Notes: generated from the sequence alone by a model not told the origin. Counted from the first letter of the stretch, positions 16,431 through 25,549 are shown. The stretch is 64,000 nucleotides of DNA from Limiplasma sp034927815 (GCA_034927815.1 JAYFPK010000015.1:124001-188000), one strand, 5' to 3'. A program made the numbers and translations.

Positions 16431-18229
16431 TTTGCTTCCTCCCCGCCGTGAATGGCCCCAAAGGGGCAAACCTCGGCGCACAGGCCGCAGCCGCTGCACT
16501 GGGCCGGATCGATGGCCGCCCGCTTTCCCTGCCGCCGGATGGCCGGGCAGGAGATTTTCATGCATTGGCCGCAGTTCTTGCAATCCTTCACGTAATACAC
16601 GTCGTGGGGGCCCTTGTCCAAAAGGGCGCAGGCCCGGCGCAGGATGAGAACGCTCACCGCGTCCCGCTCCGTCTCTTCCCTCAGGGCCGCCTCGGTGCCC
16701 TTGAGGTCGAAGGGGTCCAGAATCCGCACATGCTTCACGCCGCAGCCCAGCACCAGCTTCTCCAAATCCACCTCCGGGGCGGGATCGCCGTGGATATCCT
16801 TGCCGGTGGCGGGGTTTTGCTGGTGGCCGGTCATGCCGGTGATGCGGTTGTCCAGAATGAGCACGGTAATGGCCTCCTGGCTGTACACCGCATCAATCAG
16901 GGGCGTGATGCCGCTGTGCAAAAAGGTGCTGTCCCCCAGCACGGCCACGGTGCCCTTGGAAAACGCCTTGCCTTGGGCCCTTTCCAAGCCGCTGGCCATG
17001 CCGATGCTGGCCCCCATGCACAGGCAGGCGTCCATGGCGCTCAGGGGCGGCAGCGCCGCCAGCGTGTAGCAGCCGATATCCCCCATCACCCGGAGCTTCA
17101 GCTTTTTCAGCGTATGGAAGATGCCCCTGTGGGGGCAGCCGGGGCAGAGCACCGGAGGCCGGGCGGGCAAATCCACATTGGGGTCCGCCGCCAGGGGTTC
17201 CCCCAGTACCACGGCGCGCACCTTTTCGCTGCTCAATTCCCCCTGGACGCCGGTGAGGGCCTTTCCCTCCACGGAAATGCCCGCGGCGGCCACGTCCTTT
17301 TCAATCAGCCCTTCCAATTCCTCGATGACGATGAGCCGCTTCACCCGGGAGGCGAAATCCGCAATCATCTTCATGGGCAAGGGATACACCATGCCCAGCT
17401 TTAACACGCTGGCTTTGGGCAGCGCTTCGCGCACATATTGGTAGCTGCATCCGCTGGTGATGACGCCGATGTCCTTCTCCCGCCACTCCACCTTGTTGAT
17501 GGGCATCCGGTCCGCCGCCTCCGCCAGGAAGGCCTCCCGCTTTTCCACCGCCAGATGGCGCTTGCGGGCCATGCCGGGCATCATCACGTATTTCATGACG
17601 TCCTTTTGGTAGGCCTTTACCGCAACGTCCTCCCGCTCCCCCACCTGGGCCAGGCTTCTGGCGTGGGCGATGCGGGTGGTGAGGCGCACCATCACCGGGG
17701 TGTCCAATTCCTCGCTCATGCGGAAGGCCAGCTTGGTAAAGTCCAGGCATTCCTGGCTGTCCGCAGGCTCCAGCATGGGTACATGGGCGGCCCTGGCGTA
17801 ATACCGGCTGTCTTGCTCGTTCTGGCTGCTGTGCATGGCGGGGTCGTCGGCGCAGACCCACACCAGCCCGGCGTTCACCCCGGTATAGGCGGCGGTGAAC
17901 AGCGGGTCCGCCGCCACGTTCACGCCCACATGCTTCATGCAGGTCATCGCCCGGGCCCCGGCCATGGCGGCCCCGAAGGTCACCTCGGCGGCCACCTTCT
18001 CGTTGGTGGCCCACTGGCAATTGATTTCCTCATAATTGGCGGCGCATTCGGTGATCTCCGTGCTGGGCGTTCCCGGATAGCTGGACACCACCCGCACCCC
18101 CGCCTCCCAGGCGCCCCGGGCCACGGCCTCGTTGCCCAGCATCAGCCGGGTTTCGGGCTCCCTCTCCTGCCCTTGGACCCGGCCGAAAACCGCCTTTTCC
18201 AATGCCTCCGCCGAAACGATCCTCTCCAA
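16427..18229 (-). CDS. iorA: Indolepyruvate:ferredoxin oxidoreductase, alpha subunit
   Basis: 600-residue thiamine-diphosphate enzyme. Seen: an N-terminal domain I (GNEAVARGAWEAGVRVVSSYPGTPSTEI), the TPP-binding region with CPGCPHRG and GDIGCYTLAALPPL and the metal-binding GDSTFLHSGI/DNRITGMTGHQQNP stretch, and two 4Fe-4S ferredoxin motifs at the C-terminus (CKNCGQCMKISCP and CSGCGLCAEVCPFG). All expected cluster cysteines are present. The start is TTG at 18229, chosen because AGGAGG lies eight bases upstream and no ATG/GTG is suitably placed; the ribosome site overlaps the stop of the preceding paaK. Cofactors: TPP, Mg2+, Fe-S clusters, ferredoxin as electron acceptor. Confidence 0.96.
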   Translation of the reverse strand: MERIVSAEALEKAVFGRVQGQEREPETRLMLGNEAVARGAWEAGVRVVSSYPGTPSTEITECAANYEEINCQWATNEKVAAEVTFGAAMAGARAMTCMKHVGVNVAADPLFTAAYTGVNAGLVWVCADDPAMHSSQNEQDSRYYARAAHVPMLEPADSQECLDFTKLAFRMSEELDTPVMVRLTTRIAHARSLAQVGEREDVAVKAYQKDVMKYVMMPGMARKRHLAVEKREAFLAEAADRMPINKVEWREKDIGVITSGCSYQYVREALPKASVLKLGMVYPLPMKMIADFASRVKRLIVIEELEGLIEKDVAAAGISVEGKALTGVQGELSSEKVRAVVLGEPLAADPNVDLPARPPVLCPGCPHRGIFHTLKKLKLRVMGDIGCYTLAALPPLSAMDACLCMGASIGMASGLERAQGKAFSKGTVAVLGDSTFLHSGITPLIDAVYSQEAITVLILDNRITGMTGHQQNPATGKDIHGDPAPEVDLEKLVLGCGVKHVRILDPFDLKGTEAALREETERDAVSVLILRRACALLDKGPHDVYYVKDCKNCGQCMKISCPAIRRQGKRAAIDPAQCSGCGLCAEVCPFGAIHGGEEAK

Positions 18230-18242
18230 GGCTTCTTCCTCC

Positions 18243-19535
18243 TTAGCGTAAATCCGTCACCCGCTTGGCCTTGCCCTCAAAGCGCTTGAGCGTGTAGGGC
18301 GAAACCAAGGTGACCTCCGCGTCCAGCTGCAAAACGGTGCGCAGCTCGCTGCGAATCTTGTTGTGAAGGGCTTCCAGCTCGCTGTACCGGTCCAGCAGAC
18401 CCGCGTCCACCAGCTCCACCTTCACCTGGAGGTGGTCCACATAGTTCGAGCGGGAGACCACAATCTCATAGTGGGGTCCGATGCCCTTTTGCCCCACCAG
18501 CACGCTCTCGATCTGGGAGGGGAACACGTTCACCCCGCGAATGATGAGCATATCGTCGCTGCGGCCCTTGACCTTCTCCATGCGCAGCTGGGTACGTCCG
18601 CAGGCGCAGGGCTCCGGAATCAGCCGGGTGATGTCCCGGGTGCGGTAGCGCAGGGCAGGCTGGGCTTCCTTGGTGAGGGTGGTAAGCACCAATTCCCCCT
18701 GTTCCCCAAGGGGCAGCGGCTCCTGGGTGTCCGGGTCGATGATCTCCGGCAGGAAGTGGTCCACGTTGATGTGCATGCCGCACTTGCATTCGCACTCTCC
18801 CGCCACGCCGGGCCCCAGCACTTCGGTAAGGCCGTAGTTCTCCGTAGCCAAAATATGAAAGCGCCGCTCCAGCTCCGCCCGCATTTCCTCGGTGCTGGCC
18901 TCGGCCCCAAAAAGGCCCACCCGCAGGCGGATGTCCTTCAAAGCGTCCATCTTCTCCGCCACTTCCGCCAGATACAGGGCGTAGCTGGGGGTGGCGATGA
19001 GGGCGGTGGCCCCGAAATCCCGCATGATCTGAACCTGCCGCTCCGTGTTGCCGCTGGAAATGGGGATGATGGCCGCGCCGATCCTTTCCAGCCCCCCGTG
19101 GAGGCCGAAGGCCCCGGTAAAAAGCGTGTACCCAAAGGAAACCTGGGCGATATCATCCTGGGTCACCCCTCCGGCTGTGGCCAGCCGGGCGATGTTCTCC
19201 GCCCACATCTCCAAATCCCCCCGGGTGTACCCGGCGGTGATGGGCTGGCCCGTGGTGCCGCTGCTGGCATGGATGCGCACCACCTGCCGCATGGGCACCG
19301 CCAAAAGCTTGAAGGGATACTGCTCCCGAAGCTCTGCCTTCCCGGTGAGGGGAATTTTGCCAATGTCCTTCAAGGACTGAATATCCGAGGGTTTTACCCC
19401 CGCCTTGTCCATCTTCGCCCGATACATGGGCACATGATCGTACGCTGCCCGGACAGTATGCTTCAGCCTCTCCAACTGGATTTTTTCCATATCCCCCTGG
19501 GAGGCGCATTCCATGCCGGGGTTCCAAATCGCCAT
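18243..19535 (-). CDS. paaK: Phenylacetate-CoA ligase (copy 2)
   Basis: 430-residue PaaK-family ligase, first gene of the paaK-iorA-iorB-paaK operon. Seen: IHASSGTTGQPITAGYT, YGLTEVLGPGVAGEC with Cys-rich CECKCG, CACGRTQLRMEKVKGRSDDMLIIRG, and a C-terminal FEGKAKRVTDLR. It is colinear with copy 1 but clearly diverged (roughly half of the residues match by eye in the first 200), so the two probably differ in aryl-acid preference rather than being a recent duplication. The start at 19535 has AAGGAG nine bases upstream. Its 3' end overlaps the ribosome site of iorA. Confidence 0.93.
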   Translation of the reverse strand: MAIWNPGMECASQGDMEKIQLERLKHTVRAAYDHVPMYRAKMDKAGVKPSDIQSLKDIGKIPLTGKAELREQYPFKLLAVPMRQVVRIHASSGTTGQPITAGYTRGDLEMWAENIARLATAGGVTQDDIAQVSFGYTLFTGAFGLHGGLERIGAAIIPISSGNTERQVQIMRDFGATALIATPSYALYLAEVAEKMDALKDIRLRVGLFGAEASTEEMRAELERRFHILATENYGLTEVLGPGVAGECECKCGMHINVDHFLPEIIDPDTQEPLPLGEQGELVLTTLTKEAQPALRYRTRDITRLIPEPCACGRTQLRMEKVKGRSDDMLIIRGVNVFPSQIESVLVGQKGIGPHYEIVVSRSNYVDHLQVKVELVDAGLLDRYSELEALHNKIRSELRTVLQLDAEVTLVSPYTLKRFEGKAKRVTDLR

Positions 19536-19646
19536 TTGGGATCGCTCCTTCCGTGCTACAAGGTCTACTGGCCCTGGGCCGCAGGCCGGGCCTCCGCTTT
19601 GTACTGCCATGCTGCTACTCTTCCACCAAAGCGGCCATTACCCGAT

Positions 19647-19675
19647 AGTATAGCACAAGGAAAAAGGGGGAGCAA
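19647..19675 (-). promoter_or_regulatory. Promoter of the paaK-iorAB operon
   Basis: Minus strand: TTGCTC (19675-19670), 17-base spacer, TATACT (19652-19647). The -35 box is inside a small hairpin (GAGCAAG 19670-19676/CTTGCTC 19682-19688) that is followed on the minus strand by CCCCCTTTTT, so the element could also end upstream transcription. Confidence 0.6.
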
Positions 19676-19688
19676 GGCGTTCTTGCTC

Positions 19689-20045
19689 TCCCTGGGGGGC
19701 GTATCATTTCAAAAAGCACAGGAAAAAAAAGGGTTTCATCCACTGTTCTGTACTTCTCCTACAGCTGTCCCCGTTCCACCTTATGTATCAATGAAGGAAG
19801 GTTTCATTTTCTATGGACAGATTTCAGAACAACATTCTCACCTTTTCTAAGTCGCTGCAACCATCTTCTATGGTGCTTCCATGCCCACAAGGGGTTCCAG
19901 GGGCTTGGCCCCTGGCCGTTGAGGGGGGACAGGGGTTGTTAGGGGGCCTGGGGGGGAGATATCGGAACTCCCCCCGGCCCCCTAACGTATTTGTTTCCTG
20001 CGACAAGGAAAGAAGCATCGTGGTCACCACGATCAGAATCCCCAA
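19689..20045. repeat. Intergenic region with G/C-rich hairpin repeats
   Basis: A 360-base gap between the paaK operon and the secreted protein gene. It contains two adjacent palindromes: CCAGGGGC-TTG-GCCCCTGG (19897-19915), and a 19-bp stem with one extra T and G in its left arm, GTTAGGGGGCC (from 19938) to GGCCCCCTAAC (to 19986), with loop ATATCGGAA. They resemble the GGGG-tCCAGGGG hairpin repeats scattered between genes in many gut Clostridia. The T-rich/A-rich 19690-19860 part holds no recognisable gene or riboswitch. Confidence 0.55.
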
Positions 20046-20048
20046 TCC

Positions 20049-21212
20049 CTACTTCCCCAGCATCTCCTGGCGGAAGTACTCCGGCTCGTCGTCCACATTC
20101 TTGTAAGGCCAATCGGTAAGGGTTTCATACAGATGCCCCGTGCGGGCGTCCACCACATAGGTTTTATAATGTTTGCTGGCCCGCTGGATGGACTCCTCCG
20201 GGTAGTCCTCGTTGCCCTCCCGCTCCTTGGCGGTAATCTCCAGGGCCTTGTTGGGGTCTTTTACGGCGATGCAGTTCACCACCCACATAGGCACGGCGTA
20301 TTGCGTGGAGGTCAGCCTGCCGTCTCCCGTGGACTCGGCCTTGTCCTGGTAGAGGCGGTAGCCCAGGCGCATGTCCAGCACGGCGCGAATGTGCCCGGCG
20401 GCGATCTGCTCTTCCAGAGGCTGCATCACCTGCTCCAAAGGAACCAAAGGCGTATCCTGGGCCAGGCGCTCCGTTTCCGCAAGGGGGTTGATGTAGCCGC
20501 ACCACCAGTGATTATCCTGAGTCATGCTGAGGTTAAACTCCATATAGTGTTCCTGCAAAATGGGAACGCCGTGCAGCATCCCGGGGAAATCAACGTGAAA
20601 GGTGGTTCGCAATATCTCTCCGGTTTTTTTGTCCACGTAGGTCCAGGCCATAAGCTCGGAGGGGCTGGACAGGTCGTAGGCGCTTTCCTCCACCCCCACG
20701 GCTTCCAGCACCTGCCGAACCCGCCGCTTCATATCCCACAGGGTGAGCTCGCTGCCCAGGCCATAGGCTTTGCCGTCCTCAAAGTCCCGGTAGACGGCCG
20801 CGCTTAGGTAATAGTGGAGCTTGCCCCGCCGCACCAGCTTGTCCAGCTCCCGGCTTACCTCCTCGGGGTTGCTGGCATCAATGCGGAAGTTAAAATTTGT
20901 CCGGATGCCCAGTCCCTCGTCAAAGGAGTGGATCTCCCAGCCCCGCTCCCCGGCGTCCGCCGGAGGCTGGAGGGGTACAATCGCCACGGCGCTGACGGGC
21001 ATGGCGTCCACCTGGGGCAGGTGAATCTGGGTGTCGATGGTCACATCCCGCCACTTGGTTTCGTAGGTTTTGTGCCAGCCACCGGCGGCCTGCTCCCTGA
21101 GCTGGGCCAAAGTGACGGTTCCGTTTTGGGGCGCGGCCGCGGCCAGGGCCGGAAGGGTGAGAATCAGCGCCAGCAGCGTTAGTACGGCTATCGTCCGTTT
21201 CATAGGCTTCAT
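20049..21212 (-). CDS. Secreted protein of unknown function, third gene of a sigma-factor operon
   Basis: 387-residue exported protein. Seen: a classic signal peptide (MKPMKRTIAVLTLLALILTLPALAAAA, likely cleaved after AAA; no lipobox cysteine), then a mixed alpha/beta domain with repeated Tyr/Trp-rich segments (WWCGYINPLAETERLA, WTYVDKKTGEILRTTF, YVVDARTGHLYETLTDWPYKN). The body resembles the DUF6034-type secreted proteins found with ECF sigma factors, but this is a tentative match. It lies 15 bases after the anti-sigma-like gene, with AAGGAGG upstream, so it is probably the output or sensor part of that system. Confidence 0.7.
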   Translation of the reverse strand: MKPMKRTIAVLTLLALILTLPALAAAAPQNGTVTLAQLREQAAGGWHKTYETKWRDVTIDTQIHLPQVDAMPVSAVAIVPLQPPADAGERGWEIHSFDEGLGIRTNFNFRIDASNPEEVSRELDKLVRRGKLHYYLSAAVYRDFEDGKAYGLGSELTLWDMKRRVRQVLEAVGVEESAYDLSSPSELMAWTYVDKKTGEILRTTFHVDFPGMLHGVPILQEHYMEFNLSMTQDNHWWCGYINPLAETERLAQDTPLVPLEQVMQPLEEQIAAGHIRAVLDMRLGYRLYQDKAESTGDGRLTSTQYAVPMWVVNCIAVKDPNKALEITAKEREGNEDYPEESIQRASKHYKTYVVDARTGHLYETLTDWPYKNVDDEPEYFRQEMLGK

Positions 21213-21227
21213 TGAGGAAGCACCTCC

Positions 21228-22277
21228 TTATTTCACTTTCAGGGCGCGGTTCATATCCACCGCCCATAAATCGTCGCTGTCCAGGTCCGGCGGGGCCAGC
21301 CAAACCTCCGCCGCGTCCGTGGGAAGGAAGGTATAGCTGTATTCCATGGATTCCCCCTCCACCATATGAGCGGGGATCAGCTCCTCCAGGTCCGCCAGCT
21401 CCTTGCCCTGGGCGTCCGCCAGCGCCGCGCCGCGCCAGCTGGCGCAAGCCGCCTCATATTGCTCCCGGGAGGCTCCCTCGTCCTTCTGGATGCGGAGGGT
21501 GATCATGCTTCGCACCGGGGAGAGGGACGCGGACAGCACCGTGACCGCAGCTCCGTCTCCACGAATACCGGGCAACGGAGCCGAGGGGGCGGCGGCCCGC
21601 ACGGTGAAATCAACCGTCCGCTTCTCCCCTATCTTCCCCAGCAGCGGCAGCCCCAAGGTGAAATCCTCCCGGAGCACAATGCCCGCCGGGGAGAGTTGGA
21701 TGTTCAGATAGCACAGCGCCTCTCCGTTTTCACCGCCTGGGATCTCGTCCCCGGCGGTCCCGTTGGTCATTTCATAGCGCACCCCGTCCAAAAGGAACCA
21801 GTCGCATTGGGTGCTCACCTCGTCCCCGGCCAAGGCCCGGCGGAAGGCGCTATCCTCATTCCACAGGTCATCCTGGGTCAGCGGCGCGGCGGCGTCCTTC
21901 TGCCGGACGCTGTACACCAGGCGCAGGCTACCGCCGTCGTAGAGGGCCTCCCGCACGGTGATCACGGTGTTGGGCAGCTCCACCTGGGCCAGGCCGCTTT
22001 GCACCAGCTTCTCCGCCTCCGGCAGCACGCCGCTTTGCCCGAACATCCGTCCCATAAAGTCAAACACGCCAAAATGAACGCCTGCCGCCACCCCCGCCGC
22101 CGCCAGCAGCAGCGCCAGGGTCAGGGCCATGGCAAAGGACAGCCGCTTGGCGTACCGCCGGGGCGGCTGCCGGACCGCCTCCCGGCGGATGTGGGCCAAG
22201 GTGGCTTCCACCCGCAAAACGGCCTTCTCGGGCATGGGGGGATAGGCCTTACGCATCCGTTCCCGATTCATCTCCAT
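21228..22277 (-). CDS. DUF4179-type membrane regulator, probable anti-sigma factor
   Basis: 349-residue single-pass protein. Seen: a cytoplasmic N-terminus of about 50 residues (MRKAYPPMPEKAVLRVEATLAHIRRE), one membrane helix (about 50-70, FAMALTLALLLAAAGVAAGV), and a long extracytoplasmic domain with the DUF4179 look (ITVREALYDGGSLRLVYSV). The gene overlaps the ECF sigma gene by 10 bases, and GAGGAGG stands seven bases before the ATG at 22277. This arrangement is typical of membrane anti-sigma factors that hold the partner sigma. The signal sensed is unknown. Confidence 0.78.
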   Translation of the reverse strand: MEMNRERMRKAYPPMPEKAVLRVEATLAHIRREAVRQPPRRYAKRLSFAMALTLALLLAAAGVAAGVHFGVFDFMGRMFGQSGVLPEAEKLVQSGLAQVELPNTVITVREALYDGGSLRLVYSVRQKDAAAPLTQDDLWNEDSAFRRALAGDEVSTQCDWFLLDGVRYEMTNGTAGDEIPGGENGEALCYLNIQLSPAGIVLREDFTLGLPLLGKIGEKRTVDFTVRAAAPSAPLPGIRGDGAAVTVLSASLSPVRSMITLRIQKDEGASREQYEAACASWRGAALADAQGKELADLEELIPAHMVEGESMEYSYTFLPTDAAEVWLAPPDLDSDDLWAVDMNRALKVK

Positions 22278-22750
22278 CCGGATTCCTCCTCTTTCAAAAG
22301 CACCGCCAGCCTGTGCCGGCCGCGCATCAAACGGTTCTTCACCGTGCCCCGGGGAATGCGCATCACCCCCGCGATGTCCGTCACGCTCATGCCCTCCATG
22401 TAGTACAGCGTAATGGGCAAGCGCAGCTCCTCCTTCAAGGCGGCCAACGCCTGGGCCAGGGGCACGTCCGGCCCAGGGGGCGGGAAGGGCGCGGGCATGT
22501 CCTCCGTGAGCTCCGCCGTGGGGGGCCTGCGGCGGCGCAGGAGATCCTTGCTGCAATTTACCACGATCCGCGTGATCCATGCCTGAAACGCCGCGGGTTC
22601 CCGCAGGGTATGCAGCTTTTTCCAGGCCCGCAGCAGCGCCTCCTGGAGCGCGTCCGCGCAGTCGTCCCCATTGCCCAGCAGCGTGTAGGCCACCCGGTAG
22701 AGCATCTGCTGATGCTCCTGTACTGCCGCGCAAAAGCTCTCTTCGTCCAT
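22268..22750 (-). CDS. ECF-type RNA polymerase sigma factor
   Basis: 160-residue sigma-70 family protein with only regions 2 and 4. Seen: region 2 (YRVAYTLLGNGDDCADALQEALLRAWKKLHTLREPAAFQAWITRIVVNCSKDLLRRRR) split by no insert, and region 4 (LPITLYYMEGMSVTDIAGVMRIPRGTVKNRLMRGRHRL) with a helix-turn-helix. A Pro-rich linker joins them. AAAGGAGGT stands just upstream of the ATG. A CGTCTTATC element (22796-22788, minus strand) 40 bases before the gene looks like an ECF -10 box and suggests autoregulation, though the -35 is not clear. First gene of a three-gene operon with its membrane regulator and a secreted protein. Confidence 0.9.
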   Translation of the reverse strand: MDEESFCAAVQEHQQMLYRVAYTLLGNGDDCADALQEALLRAWKKLHTLREPAAFQAWITRIVVNCSKDLLRRRRPPTAELTEDMPAPFPPPGPDVPLAQALAALKEELRLPITLYYMEGMSVTDIAGVMRIPRGTVKNRLMRGRHRLAVLLKEEESGWR

Positions 22751-22849
22751 GAGGGACCTCCTTTGTGGATGATAACCGGTTTCAGTAGATAAGACGGAGG
22801 GTGGGACAAAAGGGTATGAAACGGGAAAAATTTTGTGGCGGATATCCGC

Positions 22850-22908
22850 GCAAAAAGGGCAGGCAAAAGGGGAGCGAAGTCGCCTCGCTCCCCTTTTGCC
22901 TGCCCTTT
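22850..22908 (-). terminator. Strong terminator of the glycogen operon
   Basis: Perfect 24-bp stem (22854-22877 against 22885-22908, beginning AAAGGGCAGGC) with a 7-base loop. On the minus strand it runs into CCCTTTTTGC. It lies 18 bases past the glgA stop. Confidence 0.92.
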
Positions 22909-22926
22909 CAGGGGCTTCTTCCGCCC

Positions 22927-24363
22927 TTACCCCAGCAGCTTGCGGAAGAGGTTCAGGTACTCCTCCGCGCTGTGGGCCCAGCTGTAATCCCCTTCCATGC
23001 CCCGAAGGCGCAAGGTATGGATCACGCCCTTTTCATTCTTGAAGTAATACAGGGCCCGGCGGATCACCGCCAGCATGTCGTGGGCGTTGTAGTTGAGGAA
23101 GGTAAAGCCGTTGCCCTTGCCCTCAAACTCGTTGTAGCTGAGCACCGTATCCCGCAGGCCGCCGGTTTCCCGCACAATGGGCACCGTGCCATAGCGCATG
23201 GAGATCATCTGGCTCAGGCCGCAGGGCTCAAACAGCGAGGGCATCAGGAAGAAGTCCGCGCCCGCGTACAGCTTGTGGGCCAGCTCGTGGTCCATGGCGA
23301 AGCGGGCGGCCATCTTGCCCTTGTATTGCTGCTCCGCCCAACTGAACAAATTGGTATAGCGGGCGTCCCCCATGCCCAGCACCGCCAGCTGGACGTTCTC
23401 CTCCATCATATCCCCCAGGACGCAATCCAGCAAATCCAGGCCCTTTTGATTGGTGAGGCGGCCCACCATGGCGATCAGGGGAATCTCCTCGTTGACCTCC
23501 AGGCCCAAATCCTGCTGGAGCCTGCGCTTGTTTTCCGCCTTGCCCGCGAGGTCCTCCTTGCTGAAGGTGGCGTAGATCATGGGGTCTGTTTCCGGGTTGT
23601 ACTCCTGAACGTCAATGCCGTTGAGCACGCCGTAGAGGCTGTCCTTCCGGGCCCGGATGAGCCCGTCCAGCCGCTCCCCGTAATAGGCGGTGGTGATCTC
23701 CTCGGCGTAGCTGGGGCTGACGGTGGAAATGGCGTCGCTGTACACCAGGCCCGCCTTCATGAAGTTGGCGCAGCCGAAGCACTCCAGCTTGTCCGCGCTC
23801 CACAGCTCATCCCCCAGGCCCAGCACGTCCTGGACCTCCTTGATGCCGAAGATGCCCTGGTATTGGAGGTTGTGGATGGTAAAGAGGCTCTTGATCCCGC
23901 CGTAAAAGGGCAAATGAGCGTATTGGATTTTCAGCAGCGCGGGAATCATGCCGCTTTGCCAGTCGTGGGCATGGAGGATGTCCGGGTGGAAATCCAAAAG
24001 GGGCAGCGCGTTGAGCACGGCCCGGCAGAAAAAGCCGTAGCGCTCGTACTCGTCCCCGCCCAGGCCGTAGATGTATGGACGGCCGAAGTAATACTTATTG
24101 TCCAGGAAGTAGTAGGTAACCCCGTCCTTTTTCAGCATTTCCACGCCGCAGTACTGCCGCCGCCAGCCCAACTGCACGTCAAAATGGAGCTGGAACTGCA
24201 TCTGGTCTTGCCATTCCCGGCCAATGGCCGTGTACATGGGCATCATCACCCGCACGTCATGGCCCTTTTGCGCCAGCACCGGGGCCAAAGAACCCACCAC
24301 ATCCGCCAAACCGCCGGTTTTCACAAAGGGCACGCACTCGCTTGAGGTAAAGAGAATATTCAT
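22927..24363 (-). CDS. glgA: Glycogen synthase
   Basis: 478-residue GT5 glycosyltransferase that extends alpha-1,4-glucan from ADP-glucose. Seen: the N-terminal ADP-glucose-binding KTGGLADVVGSL motif, the HAHDWQSGMIPALLK block, and the C-terminal GT-B domain with MVGRLTNQKGLDLL, PSLFEPCGLSQMISMRYGTVPIVRETGGL (E-x7-E type motif). Typical length. AAAGGAGGGG stands a few bases before the ATG. Last gene of the glgB-glgC-glgD-glgA operon, followed by its terminator. Confidence 0.97.
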   Translation of the reverse strand: MNILFTSSECVPFVKTGGLADVVGSLAPVLAQKGHDVRVMMPMYTAIGREWQDQMQFQLHFDVQLGWRRQYCGVEMLKKDGVTYYFLDNKYYFGRPYIYGLGGDEYERYGFFCRAVLNALPLLDFHPDILHAHDWQSGMIPALLKIQYAHLPFYGGIKSLFTIHNLQYQGIFGIKEVQDVLGLGDELWSADKLECFGCANFMKAGLVYSDAISTVSPSYAEEITTAYYGERLDGLIRARKDSLYGVLNGIDVQEYNPETDPMIYATFSKEDLAGKAENKRRLQQDLGLEVNEEIPLIAMVGRLTNQKGLDLLDCVLGDMMEENVQLAVLGMGDARYTNLFSWAEQQYKGKMAARFAMDHELAHKLYAGADFFLMPSLFEPCGLSQMISMRYGTVPIVRETGGLRDTVLSYNEFEGKGNGFTFLNYNAHDMLAVIRRALYYFKNEKGVIHTLRLRGMEGDYSWAHSAEEYLNLFRKLLG

Positions 24364-24396
24364 AAAGCCCCTCCTTTGCCTTTTCCTTTGGGTGCC

Positions 24397-25518
24397 TTAC
24401 ACCACCATATTTTTGGAGATCACGATGGGATATCCCCGGGGGCCTACCAGCGTTCCGCCCTGCTTGATCACCGCTTGCTTGTCCAGGATGCAGTTCTCCA
24501 GCTTCACGCCTTCCTCCACGATGCTATCCTGCATGATGATGGAGTTTTTCACCACCGCGCCCTTGCCCACGCGCACGCCCCGGAACAGCACGCTGTGCTC
24601 CACCGTTCCATCGATGATGCAGCCGTCCGCCACGATGGATTCGGAAATCCTCGCGTTCTCCATATACCGGGCGGAGAGCTCGTCCCGGACCTTGGTGTAC
24701 ACAGGCCGGTCCTCCCGGAACATCTCATGGCGGACGTCCACGTCCAGCAGGTCCATGTTCAGCTCGAAATAGCTGCGGATGCTATCCAGGCGGAAGCACA
24801 CGTTCTTGTACTCGTACCCGGCCACCTTCATGCCCGCGTCCCGCACCATCCTTTGAATGACGTTGCGGGTCAGGTCGTGGTAGCCGTGGGCCGCCCCCCG
24901 GTCCACCAAATCCATCAGCAGGTCCTTGCGCATGAAGGTCACCTCCATGCTGGTACTGGGATAGCGGGGCTTGGTGGGGTCAATCTCCAAATCCACAATC
25001 AGGCCGTCCTCGTCCACATCGCAGTAGACCCCGTGCTCGGGCCGCTGCATATCCTTGCGGTTGGTATACATGATGGTCACCTCCGCCCCGCTGCTGAAGT
25101 GGGTTTCAAACAGCTCGCGGAAGTTGGCGTTGAACAGGATCAGGCTGTTGCAAAGCAGCACGTACTCCTGGCGGCTGCGGCGCAGGTATCCCATGTTGGA
25201 ATGGAGCGCGTCCAAGGACCCGTTGTATACCCCCACGTTCTCCCGGGTCAAAAAGGGCGGCAGGATGTACAGCCCGTCGTTTTTGCCGTGCAGGTCCCAT
25301 TCCTTGCCGCTGCCCAGGTGGTCCATGAGGCTGTGGTAGTTCTTTTGCATGATGACGCCCACGTTCTTGATATTGCTGTTCACCATGCTGCTGACCAAAA
25401 AATCGATCATCCGGTACCGCCCGGCCACCGGCACGGCGGCCACGGCCCGGGACAGGGTGAGCTCCCTGAGCATGGAATCATTCTCCCCTGTATAAATCAC
25501 GCCCATGACGTTTTTCAT
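24397..25518 (-). CDS. glgD: Glucose-1-phosphate adenylyltransferase-like subunit GlgD
   Basis: 373-residue paralog of GlgC with the nucleotidyltransferase fold (AVPVAGRYRMIDFLVSSMVNSNIKNVGVI) followed by a left-handed beta-helix C-terminus (SIVADGCIIDGTVEHSVLFRGVRVG). The GG-x-G-x-RL nucleotide-binding loop present in GlgC is degenerate here (YTGENDSMLREL), as in known Firmicute GlgD, which is a poorly active or regulatory partner raising GlgC activity. It lies between glgC and glgA with GGGAGG eight bases upstream. Confidence 0.95.
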   Translation of the reverse strand: MKNVMGVIYTGENDSMLRELTLSRAVAAVPVAGRYRMIDFLVSSMVNSNIKNVGVIMQKNYHSLMDHLGSGKEWDLHGKNDGLYILPPFLTRENVGVYNGSLDALHSNMGYLRRSRQEYVLLCNSLILFNANFRELFETHFSSGAEVTIMYTNRKDMQRPEHGVYCDVDEDGLIVDLEIDPTKPRYPSTSMEVTFMRKDLLMDLVDRGAAHGYHDLTRNVIQRMVRDAGMKVAGYEYKNVCFRLDSIRSYFELNMDLLDVDVRHEMFREDRPVYTKVRDELSARYMENARISESIVADGCIIDGTVEHSVLFRGVRVGKGAVVKNSIIMQDSIVEEGVKLENCILDKQAVIKQGGTLVGPRGYPIVISKNMVV

Positions 25519-25549
25519 GGCTGTTGCCTCCCTTTTGCCAATATACTTC

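Noticed and set aside
19897..19986. G-rich hairpins as a CRISPR or IS end
   Set aside because: No regularly spaced direct repeats, no transposase and no target-site duplication.
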